Shown here: in pieces, positions 14,223-21,081 of the stretch
Layout: each line of letters begins with the position of its first letter
How positions within the stretch are numbered: the first letter of the stretch is position 1
Source of the DNA: Candidatus Nomurabacteria bacterium
GTDB taxonomy: Bacteria > Patescibacteriota > Minisyncoccia > Phycocordibacterales > UBA1006
Assembly (NCBI GenBank): GCA_029882015.1
Contig: JAOULM010000008.1
Span: 1-22,420, forward strand
DNA: 22,420 nucleotides
Reading direction: 5' to 3'
Translations under genes and position numbers: made by a program
Notes under the pieces: model-generated
Seen by the model: only the letters and a program-made list of their open reading frames with translations
Told to the model about the DNA's origin: nothing
Database searches by the model: none

Positions 14223-15044
14223 CTAGTATACCAGCCCAATTGATTGTATTAATGCCTGGATATCAACACCCGACAAAATAACCAGCAATGTTCCAACGAC
14301 CAAAAATGGACCAAATGGAACACGCGCTGGAATCTCGGCAGATAATCCAGGTGCAATAATCTTACGGATAGTTTGGACCAAAACCAAAACAATAACCCAC
14401 GCAGCTCCAATCCAAAACGCATACAGCACACCTGATACACCGCCCAAAAGCCCTAGCAACCAACCACTACTGACCATATATTTCACATCTCCTAGACCCA
14501 ACCACCTACCACGAGAAACCAACCACAGAGCAAAAAATGGAAGAGCGATTATTACACCTGAAAACAAATTCCACATTGTTGGAATTTGAAACCAGCTATT
14601 CCCTGTCACGAAATGCAAAGACGGAATGAATAATGTTATAAATCCCATAATTGCCAACAGCAAATTAGGTACCCATGGGATAATAAAATGTCGCAGGTCA
14701 TACACGGCTATGACAACTAAAATACTAGATATTATCCAATACCAAATTGTAGAAACATGAAAACCAAACCTAGAAATAACCAAGGCAAAGATAATCCCCG
14801 TTGCTAATTCTACTATTGGATATTGAACCGAGATTGAACTTTTACAAAAATCACAACGACCGCGTAAAAAAAGATACGAGAAAAATGGAACCATGTGCCA
14901 CCAATCTAATTTTCTATTACATTGCATACAATGTGATCGGCCACCAATCGTTTTGCCTGTATTCATGCGCAGGGTTACTACATTCAGGAAACTCCCAACT
15001 ATTAGCCCCAATATTCCCCCGGCAATAACAAGAAAAAGATTCAT
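14223..15044 (-). CDS. pilD: Prepilin peptidase / N-methyltransferase
   Basis: PilD cleaves the leader of prepilins and methylates the new N-terminal residue in the cytoplasmic membrane. 273 residues. Seen: two zinc-binding Cys pairs, C39/C42 (CMQC) and C64/C67 (CDFC), in the N-terminal methylase part; the aspartyl-protease residues D116 (AVYDLRHFIIP) and D186 (GLGDVKY); about eight hydrophobic helices. It starts 6 nt after the upstream pilin gene and its stop lies 4 nt before the FimT-like gene. All six prepilins around it are its expected substrates. Confidence 0.95.
   Translation of the reverse strand: MNLFLVIAGGILGLIVGSFLNVVTLRMNTGKTIGGRSHCMQCNRKLDWWHMVPFFSYLFLRGRCDFCKSSISVQYPIVELATGIIFALVISRFGFHVSTIWYWIISSILVVIAVYDLRHFIIPWVPNLLLAIMGFITLFIPSLHFVTGNSWFQIPTMWNLFSGVIIALPFFALWLVSRGRWLGLGDVKYMVSSGWLLGLLGGVSGVLYAFWIGAAWVIVLVLVQTIRKIIAPGLSAEIPARVPFGPFLVVGTLLVILSGVDIQALIQSIGLVY
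14225..14233 (-). promoter_or_regulatory. Extended -10 of the minor-pilin operon
   Basis: Minus strand TGG-TATACT ending 6 nt before the ATG of the FimT-like gene, overlapping the 3' end of pilD. Predicts a leaderless mRNA. Confidence 0.6.
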
Positions 15045-15050
15045 AAATAT

Positions 15051-15560
15051 TTATCGGTCTGAACTGTGTATGTCATAAATTTCTGGAATGTTTCCATCTA
15101 TCGGTGACTGACCAGAACTAGTGGTACAAGGAATGGTAATTATGTTTGATGAATTAAAATTAGAATCATTTTGTGAAATTTCTCGGTCTTTCTCTAGCTT
15201 TGTCCACAAATGATAACGCAAACATCTGTTTGTTGAGCTTTGCGAGTAGACAAAATAGTTGTACGGATCATTTGTTTTTGGATCAACAGGAATAGGATTA
15301 ATAAAATTCCCAAAATTTATACCAATCGCACAGCCGTTATTAGCAGAAGCATCAAGTCTGTTTGGGTATTCTAAACAGTTTGTTTTGTATTGTTCCAACG
15401 ACAAAGAAATCAATTGCAAATCCGAGATACGTTTATTATCCCTAGACCTCTCTCGCGACAAATCAAAACTAGACAATACTAACCCCATCAAAATAGTCAT
15501 AATAGCAACAACAACCAGCAATTCTATCATTGTAAAACCTCGTGATTGTGATAATTGCAT
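15051..15560 (-). CDS. GspG/PilA-type pilin
   Basis: 169 residues from the ATG at 15560. The short leader MQLSQSRG precedes FTMIELLVVVAIMTILMG with Glu5. The helix continues as SRDNKRISDLQLISLSLEQYKTN, followed by NPIPVDPKTNDPYNYFVY, which matches the IPxDP...Y region of GspG-like pilins. Several cysteines lie in the globular part. An upstream ATG at 15608 would add 16 hydrophobic residues and is unlikely because a -10 box (TACAAT) ends 8 nt before 15560. Operon with pilD, which begins 6 nt downstream. Confidence 0.85.
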   Translation of the reverse strand: MQLSQSRGFTMIELLVVVAIMTILMGLVLSSFDLSRERSRDNKRISDLQLISLSLEQYKTNCLEYPNRLDASANNGCAIGINFGNFINPIPVDPKTNDPYNYFVYSQSSTNRCLRYHLWTKLEKDREISQNDSNFNSSNIITIPCTTSSGQSPIDGNIPEIYDIHSSDR

Positions 15561-15568
15561 ATAGATAC

Positions 15569-15574
15569 ATTGTA
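15569..15574 (-). promoter_or_regulatory. -10 box of the pilin-pilD operon
   Basis: Minus strand TACAAT, 8 nt before the ATG at 15560. One mismatch to consensus. Confidence 0.5.
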
Positions 15575-15605
15575 ATAAAACCAAGCCAAAACACACAGGG
15601 GAAAA

Positions 15606-15630
15606 CAAAAACCGCCATTGGCGGTTTTTG
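15606..15630 (-). terminator. Terminator after the first pilin gene
   Basis: Perfect 11-bp stem CAAAAACCGCC/GGCGGTTTTTG with a 3-nt loop; the arm itself supplies the T-run. It separates the pilin at 15658-16113 from the next pilin operon. Confidence 0.75.
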
Positions 15631-15657
15631 AAATACTAAATATTTTTTATGTCTTTA

Positions 15658-16113
15658 TTATGCACAAGCATATGGATCTGCTGACCCTCCTGTTGTTACG
15701 GCAGTTCCACCAACTGTATCCCCTGCGAACCCAGAACTATCAGCACACGTTACAACCGCACCAGATCCCTGTGTTGGTCCTTCTCTTAGGATAGCTGACC
15801 ATGTTGAATCTGTGGCATTACACACAACATTCCCACCAATCTGAGCTTTTGCATCGGCTATAAACTCATCAACTTTTGTGTTTGTTCCCCCTGCACAAGT
15901 TGCCCCAACAGCAGTAGAATATGAACCACCATCAGCAACTAATTCCATTTCAGCTCGCAATGACGATATAGCCGTAATAGCTACAGTTTTCTTTGCCTTT
16001 GTCCTAGCTCCACCCAGAGAAACAATTGTCATCCCAGCCAAAATTCCAATAATAGCAATAACCACCAATAATTCGATAAGCGTAAACCCTTTGTTTGTTT
16101 TATATTTAATCAT
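15658..16113 (-). CDS. Major-type type IV pilin
   Basis: 151 residues from the ATG at 16113 (MIKYKTNKG-FTLIELLVVIAIIGILAGMTIVSLGG), a textbook class III leader with Glu5. The mature part is short and rich in Gly, Ala, Ser and Thr, with cysteine pairs near CAGG, VVCN, VTCAD and a C-terminal YACA. Being monocistronic, with its own -10 (TACAAT) and terminator, it is the best candidate here for the abundant major pilin; that is inference. A longer start at 16170 would add 19 residues across the promoter and is rejected. Divergent from pilB. Confidence 0.87.
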   Translation of the reverse strand: MIKYKTNKGFTLIELLVVIAIIGILAGMTIVSLGGARTKAKKTVAITAISSLRAEMELVADGGSYSTAVGATCAGGTNTKVDEFIADAKAQIGGNVVCNATDSTWSAILREGPTQGSGAVVTCADSSGFAGDTVGGTAVTTGGSADPYACA

Positions 16114-16121
16114 ATGAGCCA

Positions 16122-16127
16122 ATTGTA
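16122..16127 (-). promoter_or_regulatory. -10 box of the major-type pilin gene
   Basis: Minus strand TACAAT ending 8 nt before the ATG at 16113. One mismatch to consensus. Confidence 0.5.
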
Positions 16128-16214
16128 CAACGTACGGAAATAAAGATATCCACATGTACATTTCACGCAAAAAATCTACTGGTAATAAACAGCCAAACTA
16201 TCGACACGCTACGG

Positions 16215-16220
16215 TATACT
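16215..16220 (+). promoter_or_regulatory. -10 box of pilB
   Basis: TATACT ending 13 nt before the pilB ATG, giving a predicted leader of about 6 nt. No recognisable -35. Confidence 0.5.
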
Positions 16221-16233
16221 ATTAACATAATAT

Positions 16234-18360
16234 ATGTCTATTGGATTTTCTGCAGGACAACAAAATAAACAAATTAGACAGCTTAAAACTCGCGAGGAAG
16301 AGTCTTTTGTTGAATTGATGGCTGGTAAAATTGGTCATCCGTATATTGACCTGCAGAGCATTGGAATAGAGACCGATGCATTGAAACTTATCCCCGAAGA
16401 AAAAGCCCGTAGCGCTCAAATAGCTAGTTTCAAAATCACAGGCAAAGATCTACTAGTTGGTGTCAGGTCATCAGAAAACATAATCGCAAAAGAAATAATC
16501 ACCGACTTACAAAAACAAGGTTACAATATCACTGTTTATTTATTGTCTAGACGTAGCCTAGAAAAAGCATGGGAACGCTACAAAGACATAACAATGGCAA
16601 CACAAGCAGACAGCTTTCTATCAATCTCATCAGAAACGCTAGAGCAATTAGCTCAAAAAATTAAAATAAATGATGATATAAAAGCTGAAATAGAACGAGC
16701 TATGGCAGAACAGGGGGCTCATACAATTTCAAAAATACTCGAGGTAATATTCGGTGGTGCAATCGCAACTGGTAGTTCGGATGTACACATAGAACCATAT
16801 GAAAAAAACGTGCGTATTCGTTTCCGTCAAGATGGCGTACTGCAAGATATAATCGAAATTGCACACGCAACATATAAAAAAATAAACTCTCGAATAAAAT
16901 TACTTTCCGAATTAAAAATATCTCAAACCGAAGAAGCCCAAGACGGTCGTTTTACAATAAAATATCAAGATTCTAATATCGAAATTCGAACCAGCCTTGT
17001 TCCTAGTGCATACGGCGAAGGAATAGTTATGCGTATCCTCAATCCCGAAGCCACCAAAGTTGGTTTTGACAAACTAGGTATAGAGCCAAAATTATTCCGA
17101 GTATTGGAAAACGAAATAAAAAAACCAACAGGTATGATTCTGACAACTGGACCAACAGGGTCTGGTAAGACAACAACGCTATATTCAATATTACGAAAAA
17201 TATATAATCCCGAAGTCAAAATAATGACAATCGAAGACCCCATTGAATATCACTTGGATGGAATCAGCCAAACACAGGTTGAGCATGAACGCGGATATGA
17301 TTTCTTGGCTGGATTGCGAGCGGCCCTGCGTCAGGATCCAGATATAATAATGGTCGGGGAAATTCGTGACACCGAGACTGCAAAAATTGCGGTCAATGCT
17401 GCCCTGACGGGGCACTTGGTTCTGTCTACCCTTCACACGAACAACGCCGCCGGAGCTATTCCAAGGTTGCTGGATTTGGGTGTAAACCCAAAAATTATGG
17501 GGTCGGCATTGTCTGTTGCGCTAGCACAACGACTGGTTCGTAAATTATGCCCAAGCTGTAAAAAGAAAACATCGCCGACCCCAGAACAAGAATTAATTCT
17601 ACGCGGGGTTTTGGAATATGCGCACAACACAGGCAAAGATCTGGCGGCATACAACGTTACCGTCGACCAACCAATCGAAATTTACGAAGCCGTCGGATGT
17701 GAACAATGTAATGGTCTAGGGTACAAGGGGCGAATAGGAATTTTCGAAGCAATTTTAAATGATGCCAATATTGAAAAACTGATGAAAGAAAACCCCAGCG
17801 AGCGTGAAATAACCAAAGTCGCAACCAGCCAAGGCATCCTAACGATGCCCGAGGACGGCGTTATGAAAATCTTGTCTGGTGTAACTTCGTTGTCAGAAAT
17901 CGCCAAAGTAGTTGATCTATCGATACCCGACGATATTCCAATAGCGCCAAATCAAAAAGAAAAAAGCCAACCAACGGAACAGCCATCACAAACAAACAAA
18001 GACACAGGAATTGAAAACAAGAAAGCCCAGATAACTTTGACGCCATCAACCCGCTCAACCGAAATAACCTTGCTGGTTGATTACCTAAAAGACTTGGAAC
18101 AAGACCAACAATTGAATCCAGGTCGAGGTATTGCAGATAAAATAAAAAAAATAAAGAACACCATTATATTGTTATTGGAAAATTCCCCTGCCGAGGAATT
18201 ATTTGCGCAACCTAGCGAACGTGATCGCGTACACACCGAGGTTAAAAACCTGATGACTGATTTAGAGGCACTGGAAAAACACCAAATGGAAAAACCTAGC
18301 GTGGGTGTTGCTGATGAAATCCAAAATATTAGAACGATGATTCAAGGTATTGGTAAATAA
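16234..18360 (+). CDS. pilB: Type IV pilus assembly ATPase PilB with a duplicated C-terminal extension
   Basis: PilB is the cytoplasmic hexameric motor that adds pilins to the growing pilus. Seen: N-terminal GspE-type domain (about 25-125); VHIEPYE; Walker A GPTGSGKT (306-313); Asp-box IEDP (333-336); Walker B region IIMVGEIRD (371-379); His-box TLHTN (399-403); zinc-binding C439/C442 and C489/C492; and the usual end near residue 565. The remaining 140 residues are not part of a normal PilB (about 570 residues). They comprise a Gln/Lys/Pro-rich linker and two copies of a 31-residue helical repeat (614-644 and 673-703) that match at 12 of 31 positions without gaps. It is an extension ATPase rather than PilT, judged by the zinc motif and the N-terminal domain. 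Confidence 0.94.
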   Translation: MSIGFSAGQQNKQIRQLKTREEESFVELMAGKIGHPYIDLQSIGIETDALKLIPEEKARSAQIASFKITGKDLLVGVRSSENIIAKEIITDLQKQGYNITVYLLSRRSLEKAWERYKDITMATQADSFLSISSETLEQLAQKIKINDDIKAEIERAMAEQGAHTISKILEVIFGGAIATGSSDVHIEPYEKNVRIRFRQDGVLQDIIEIAHATYKKINSRIKLLSELKISQTEEAQDGRFTIKYQDSNIEIRTSLVPSAYGEGIVMRILNPEATKVGFDKLGIEPKLFRVLENEIKKPTGMILTTGPTGSGKTTTLYSILRKIYNPEVKIMTIEDPIEYHLDGISQTQVEHERGYDFLAGLRAALRQDPDIIMVGEIRDTETAKIAVNAALTGHLVLSTLHTNNAAGAIPRLLDLGVNPKIMGSALSVALAQRLVRKLCPSCKKKTSPTPEQELILRGVLEYAHNTGKDLAAYNVTVDQPIEIYEAVGCEQCNGLGYKGRIGIFEAILNDANIEKLMKENPSEREITKVATSQGILTMPEDGVMKILSGVTSLSEIAKVVDLSIPDDIPIAPNQKEKSQPTEQPSQTNKDTGIENKKAQITLTPSTRSTEITLLVDYLKDLEQDQQLNPGRGIADKIKKIKNTIILLLENSPAEELFAQPSERDRVHTEVKNLMTDLEALEKHQMEKPSVGVADEIQNIRTMIQGIGK

Positions 18361-18581
18361 TAAAATTTTGAGGTTGGACCTCCTCCGTCTTCCCGGCCTA
18401 CGAGCCGGGATCCAGTAGGATAACAAACCAAGGCAACACATACCCCTGGATCCCGGGTCTACGCCCGGGAAGACGAATTACATTCGTCATTCTGTAATAC
18501 GAAGTATTCAGAATCGCCACCACTGTCATCCTGAAATAAATTCAGTATGACAAATATAAACTTCGGAATGACAGACGCAAC
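18361..18581. repeat. Composite island of palindromic repeats after pilB
   Basis: No gene. A 30-nt unit at 18386-18415 recurs inverted at 18446-18475 (25 of 30 match); each arm has its own hairpin (CCCGGC/GCCGGG in one, CCCGGG/CCCGGG in the other), a base-pair swap that keeps pairing. Next, CGTCATTCTG...CAGAATCG (about 18485-18515), a TGTCATCCTGAA...TTCAGTATGACA palindrome (18524-18552) sharing 18 nt with ligA, and TTCGGAATGACAGA (18563-18575). No clear T-tailed terminator for pilB is visible; the palindromes may serve. Confidence 0.7.
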
Positions 18582-18612
18582 AAAAAACCACCACGACAAT
18601 GTCGTGGTGGTT
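18582..18612 (-). terminator. Terminator of the small membrane-protein gene
   Basis: Minus strand 12-bp stem AACCACCACGAC/GTCGTGGTGGTT with a 3-nt loop, then TTTTTT. It points away from the small ORF at 18659-18850; on the plus strand no T-run follows. Confidence 0.75.
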
Positions 18613-18658
18613 AATACTAAAAGGTTAAAAATTTATTCTAAATTGGATGATCTATATC

Positions 18659-18850
18659 TCAATCTATTTCTTCAACAATACTTCCACCCATAATACTTAA
18701 TATTAAACAGGTTATTGATATTCCAAAACCCAGAACAAGATATTTTATGTCATATGAATTAATAGATATTACTGCACCCATATTTACAATAAATATAAAT
18801 AAACTGGAAACTACCATTTCTAAATTAGGTTTAATTTTATATTTCTTCAT
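18659..18850 (-). CDS. Very small two-helix membrane protein, unrecognised
   Basis: 63 residues from the ATG at 18850 (MKKYKIKPNLEMVVSS...); a TTG three codons earlier is an alternative. Two hydrophobic helices at about residues 10-30 and 37-58, a basic N-terminus and an acidic tail VEEID. Ends in TGA. Support for its being real: a -10 like TAAAAT 8 nt before the ATG and a strong terminator 47 nt after the stop. It lies directly downstream of the structured RNA at 18873-19148. No family recognised; it could be a toxin-like or stress peptide, but nothing visible proves that. Confidence 0.5.
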   Translation of the reverse strand: MKKYKIKPNLEMVVSSLFIFIVNMGAVISINSYDIKYLVLGFGISITCLILSIMGGSIVEEID

Positions 18851-18858
18851 TCTTTTCA

Positions 18859-18864
18859 ATTTTA
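18859..18864 (-). promoter_or_regulatory. -10 box of the small membrane-protein gene
   Basis: Minus strand TAAAAT ending 8 nt before the ATG at 18850. One mismatch to consensus, no clear -35. Confidence 0.35.
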
Positions 18865-18872
18865 AATGTTAC

Positions 18873-19148
18873 AAAAAAAACGCGTCACAGGACACGAATC
18901 TCTTAGATACCCTACTGACATGCATCAGTAGTCTGGAGATGAATACAAGGAGAACCCCAGTCAATTACCCGAAGGCAAAACCAGAAGAGTCCTTTACGCA
19001 ACCCATATGTACCCGAAGGCGGTAGCTAAGAGATTCCTATTCTGTGGCGCGTTAGTCGGCTGGTGAATTGTGGAATTCATCAGGGGAAAATAAAAAGCGC
19101 TAGGCGCATTTCAAGGTCGCTAACATTATACACCAATTTGTAACTCTT
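18873..19148 (-). ncRNA. Structured non-coding RNA with a consensus promoter, family unknown
   Basis: Minus strand. The promoter at 19155-19183 predicts a start near 19148; an eight-T run at 18880-18873 ends it, about 275 nt. The 3' two thirds form a rod: AACGCG/CGCGTT and CACAG/CTGTG (19053-19042 with 18890-18879), a 6x6 internal loop, a perfect 10-bp helix CTAAGAGATT/AATCTCTTAG (18897-18906 with 19026-19035) and TACC/GGTA. Inside are a 7-bp hairpin (18912-18931) and a C(TTCG)G loop. The 5' part holds GTTAG/CTAAC and a small GCGC-CTA-GCGC hairpin. I find no tmRNA, RNase P or SRP signature. The rod shape recalls 6S RNA, but I cannot assign it. A leader for the small downstream gene is the alternative. 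Confidence 0.6.
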
Positions 19149-19154
19149 AAAACA

Positions 19155-19183
19155 AGTATAGCATATTTTCATTATTCTGTCAA
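19155..19183 (-). promoter_or_regulatory. Strong consensus promoter of the structured RNA
   Basis: Minus strand TTGACA (19178-19183), exactly 17 nt, TATACT (19155-19160) preceded by TGC (extended -10). It is the best full match to a housekeeping promoter in the window. A second TATAAT at 19125-19130 could be an alternative start. Confidence 0.8.
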
Positions 19184-19185
19184 GT

Positions 19186-19290
19186 TTTTCCTCCCCTCCT
19201 CGCGGAGCGAGGGGTGCCTGAAAGGCGGGGTGGTGCTAAACATAACCACTAAACTAAAAGCGTCCTCTCCCCCTGCCAAGGGGAGAGAGT
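19186..19290. repeat. Palindromic repeats, gene-free
   Basis: CCTCCCCTCCTCGCGGAGCGAGGGGTGCC...AAGGCGGGGTGGTG (about 19190-19234) and the hairpin CTCTCCCC/GGGGAGAG (19265-19272 with 19280-19287). Both share the CCCC/GGGG core with the element between gatC and gatA. I see no coding potential from 19184 to 19340. Confidence 0.5.
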
Positions 19291-19344
19291 AATTAAATAA
19301 ATCACCTAATTTAAAGGTTGAACCTTCAAATTGGAAAACCCCAT

Positions 19345-19417
19345 AAAAAAAGCCCCAACATAACCGTCAGGGCAAATCAACATCCTCATATTACTTCCCC
19401 TCACTTCACTTCACTTC
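19345..19417 (-). ncRNA. Candidate small RNA divergent from ruvB
   Basis: Minus strand. The promoter at 19424-19453 predicts a start near 19417. The end is a hairpin GCCCTGAC/GTTGGGGC (19366-19373 with 19352-19359; includes two G-T pairs) followed by seven T (19351-19345). The RNA would be about 73 nt, purine-rich at its 5' side with repeated GAAGT units and GAGGGGAAG. A short ATG frame runs through the hairpin, but its coding value is doubtful. Confidence 0.45.
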
Positions 19418-19423
19418 GCAAGC

Positions 19424-19453
19424 ATCATACACCCACCAGCGTACTACTGTCAA
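19424..19453 (-). promoter_or_regulatory. Promoter of the candidate small RNA
   Basis: Minus strand TTGACA (19448-19453), 18-nt spacer, TATGAT (19424-19429). It is divergent from and close to the ruvB promoter. Confidence 0.55.
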
Positions 19454-19477
19454 ACTTTCTATCAACTTGTCTGAAAA

Positions 19478-19486
19478 TGCTATACT
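19478..19486 (+). promoter_or_regulatory. Extended -10 of ruvB
   Basis: TGC-TATACT ending 7 nt before the ATG at 19494. Predicts a leaderless mRNA. Confidence 0.65.
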
Positions 19487-19493
19487 AACCACC

Positions 19494-20498
19494 ATGAGCG
19501 ACGAAACTAAAAAACCCGAGGTCTACATGGATCATGAATTACGCCCCACCAAATGGGACGATTATATCGGACAGGAAACCATCAAGAAAAACTTGGATAT
19601 TTTAATCCGCGCAGCATCTGCGCGTAATCACCCACCAGAACACATCTTGTTTTATGGACCACCAGGGTTGGGCAAAACAACCTTGGCGCATTTGATTGCG
19701 CGCGAAACTGGCGCCCAAATGAAAATCACCAGCGGTCCCGCCATCGAAAAGGTCGGCGACCTGGCCAGCATTCTGACCAACCTATCCCCAGGCGATATTG
19801 TGTTCATCGATGAAATTCACAGATTGAATAAAAATATCGAAGAGGTCCTGTACCCCGCCATGGAATCCGGCGTGCTAGATATAATAATCGGCAAGGGGCC
19901 CAGCGCCCGAACTATCCAACTGGAACTGCCTCCGTTTACTATGATTGCCGCGACTACGCGTTTGGCTATGATGTCGTCGCCACTGCGTAGTCGTTTTTCT
20001 GGCGGTGTTCACCGATTAGAATATTATACCGACAATGAAATTGCACAGATCATTGCGCGGTCTGCAAAAATCTTGGGGATTGCGCCAAACGACGTTGCAA
20101 TAAATAAAATGGCGACACGTAGCCGATCGACTCCGCGTACTGCAAACTATTATTTGAAACGAGTTCGTGATTACGCACAGGTTCATGAATCTGATGTTGA
20201 TACCGATACAGTTTCCAAGGCTCTCGAGCTATTGGGAATCGATCAATTGGGATTAAATGAATCTGATCGTAAATTATTGTTTGCGATTATTGATAAATTT
20301 AATGGTGGACCTGTGGGGCTAAAAACATTGTCAGCCGCCACAGGCGAGGAAGAGTCCACCATCGAGGACGTCATGGAACCCTATATGATTCAACAAGGAC
20401 TGCTGGAGAAAACATCCCGTGGTCGCGTCGCGACCGCAAAGGCATATGAACATATGCAGTTCGACGTACCCGTAGACCTGCAGAAAAAATTATTATAA
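19494..20498 (+). CDS. ruvB: Holliday-junction branch-migration helicase RuvB
   Basis: RuvB is the hexameric AAA+ motor that, with RuvA, drives branch migration of Holliday junctions. 334 residues from the ATG at 19494 (MSDETKKPEVYMDHELRPTKWDDYIGQ). Seen: Walker A GPPGLGKT (55-62), Walker B FIDEIHR (104-110), sensor 1 AATTR (152-156), arginine finger in PLRSRF (R165), and the C-terminal winged helix with GGPVGLKTLSAATGEE and EPYMIQQGLL. An upstream in-frame ATG at 19467 would add 9 residues but precedes the -10 box, so it is rejected. ruvA is not in the window; ruvC is two genes downstream. Confidence 0.97.
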   Translation: MSDETKKPEVYMDHELRPTKWDDYIGQETIKKNLDILIRAASARNHPPEHILFYGPPGLGKTTLAHLIARETGAQMKITSGPAIEKVGDLASILTNLSPGDIVFIDEIHRLNKNIEEVLYPAMESGVLDIIIGKGPSARTIQLELPPFTMIAATTRLAMMSSPLRSRFSGGVHRLEYYTDNEIAQIIARSAKILGIAPNDVAINKMATRSRSTPRTANYYLKRVRDYAQVHESDVDTDTVSKALELLGIDQLGLNESDRKLLFAIIDKFNGGPVGLKTLSAATGEEESTIEDVMEPYMIQQGLLEKTSRGRVATAKAYEHMQFDVPVDLQKKLL

Positions 20499-20501
20499 GA
20501 C

Positions 20502-20530
20502 TTGATTCTTTTCCTTTAATTCGTTATTCT
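20502..20530 (+). promoter_or_regulatory. Promoter of yebC
   Basis: TTGATT (20502-20507), 17-nt spacer, TATTCT (20525-20530), ending 9 nt before the yebC ATG. It lies in the 41-nt gap after ruvB; read-through from ruvB is also possible. Confidence 0.45.
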
Positions 20531-20539
20531 TTTTTATAT

Positions 20540-21055
20540 ATGGCACGACCTAAATTAACACAGAAAAAAGCAGCAGCAGATGCACGCCGATCAAAAATGT
20601 TCGGTAAATTGGTGCGTCTGATTCAGGTAGAGGCAAAATTGGCAAATGGTGACGTCAATTCCCCAGCGCTGAAAACTGCTATCGACAAAGCCCACAAGGA
20701 AAACATGCCCCAGGACAACATCGACCGCGCCATCAAAAAGGCCAGCGAAGCCGGAGATACAAAATCTGTTATGTTCGAGGCATATGGACCAGCGGGTGTT
20801 GGGATGATTATTACTGGGCTAACCGATAACAACAACCGGACCAGCGCCGAAATCAAAAACATCCTATCCAAAGCCGGAGCCAGTTTCGGAGCCACAGGTT
20901 CAGTTTCGTGGAATTTCACCAAAGACCACGCGGGAGTCTGGCAACCCAACACAACTGTCGCATTATCTGATGAGGATTCAGAAAAACTAACAGACATCGT
21001 TGATCAACTCCACGACAACGACGATGTCCAAGACATCTACACCAGCGCCGAATAA
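20540..21055 (+). CDS. yebC: YebC/PmpR family protein, short form
   Basis: The family contains DNA-binding regulators, and some members have been linked to relief of ribosome stalling. 171 residues against about 245 in E. coli. The N-terminal helical domain is intact (KKAAADARRSKMFGKLVRLI; DKAHKENMPQDNIDRAI), followed by FEAYGPAGVGMIITGLTDNNNRTSAEIKNILSK and GATGSVSWNF. The sequence then passes within about 20 residues to the terminal DSEKLTDIVDQLHDNDDVQDIYTSAE. About 65 residues, corresponding to one internal domain, are missing. The usual MAGHSKW N-terminus is also replaced by MARPKL. It lies between ruvB and ruvC, a common neighbourhood for yebC. The stop codon sits in the loop of its terminator. 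Confidence 0.9.
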   Translation: MARPKLTQKKAAADARRSKMFGKLVRLIQVEAKLANGDVNSPALKTAIDKAHKENMPQDNIDRAIKKASEAGDTKSVMFEAYGPAGVGMIITGLTDNNNRTSAEIKNILSKAGASFGATGSVSWNFTKDHAGVWQPNTTVALSDEDSEKLTDIVDQLHDNDDVQDIYTSAE

Positions 21056-21067
21056 TCGGCGTTTTTT
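21046..21067 (+). terminator. Terminator overlapping the yebC stop codon
   Basis: CGCCGA-ATAA-TCGGCG followed by TTTTTT. The loop contains the yebC TAA. The ruvC extended -10 begins within the T-run. Confidence 0.85.
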
Positions 21068-21075
21068 GTTATACT
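21067..21075 (+). promoter_or_regulatory. Extended -10 of ruvC
   Basis: TGT-TATACT ending 6 nt before the ruvC ATG and overlapping the end of the preceding terminator's T-run (T at 21067). Predicts a leaderless mRNA. Confidence 0.65.
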
Positions 21076-21081
21076 GTCATT

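Noticed and set aside
18747..19025. 92-codon plus-strand frame across the small ORF and the structured RNA
   Set aside because: Runs antisense to both, and the second half follows paired RNA segments. No homology is recognisable.
18873..19148. Assignment of the RNA as tmRNA, RNase P RNA or SRP RNA
   Set aside because: No tRNA-like TTCGA arm with CCA end, no GAGGAAAGTCC block and no GGAAGGAAGCAG loop on either strand.
19467..19493. Longer ruvB start 27 nt upstream
   Set aside because: It lies before the extended -10 box that ends 7 nt before the ATG at 19494, and the extra residues are not part of RuvB.
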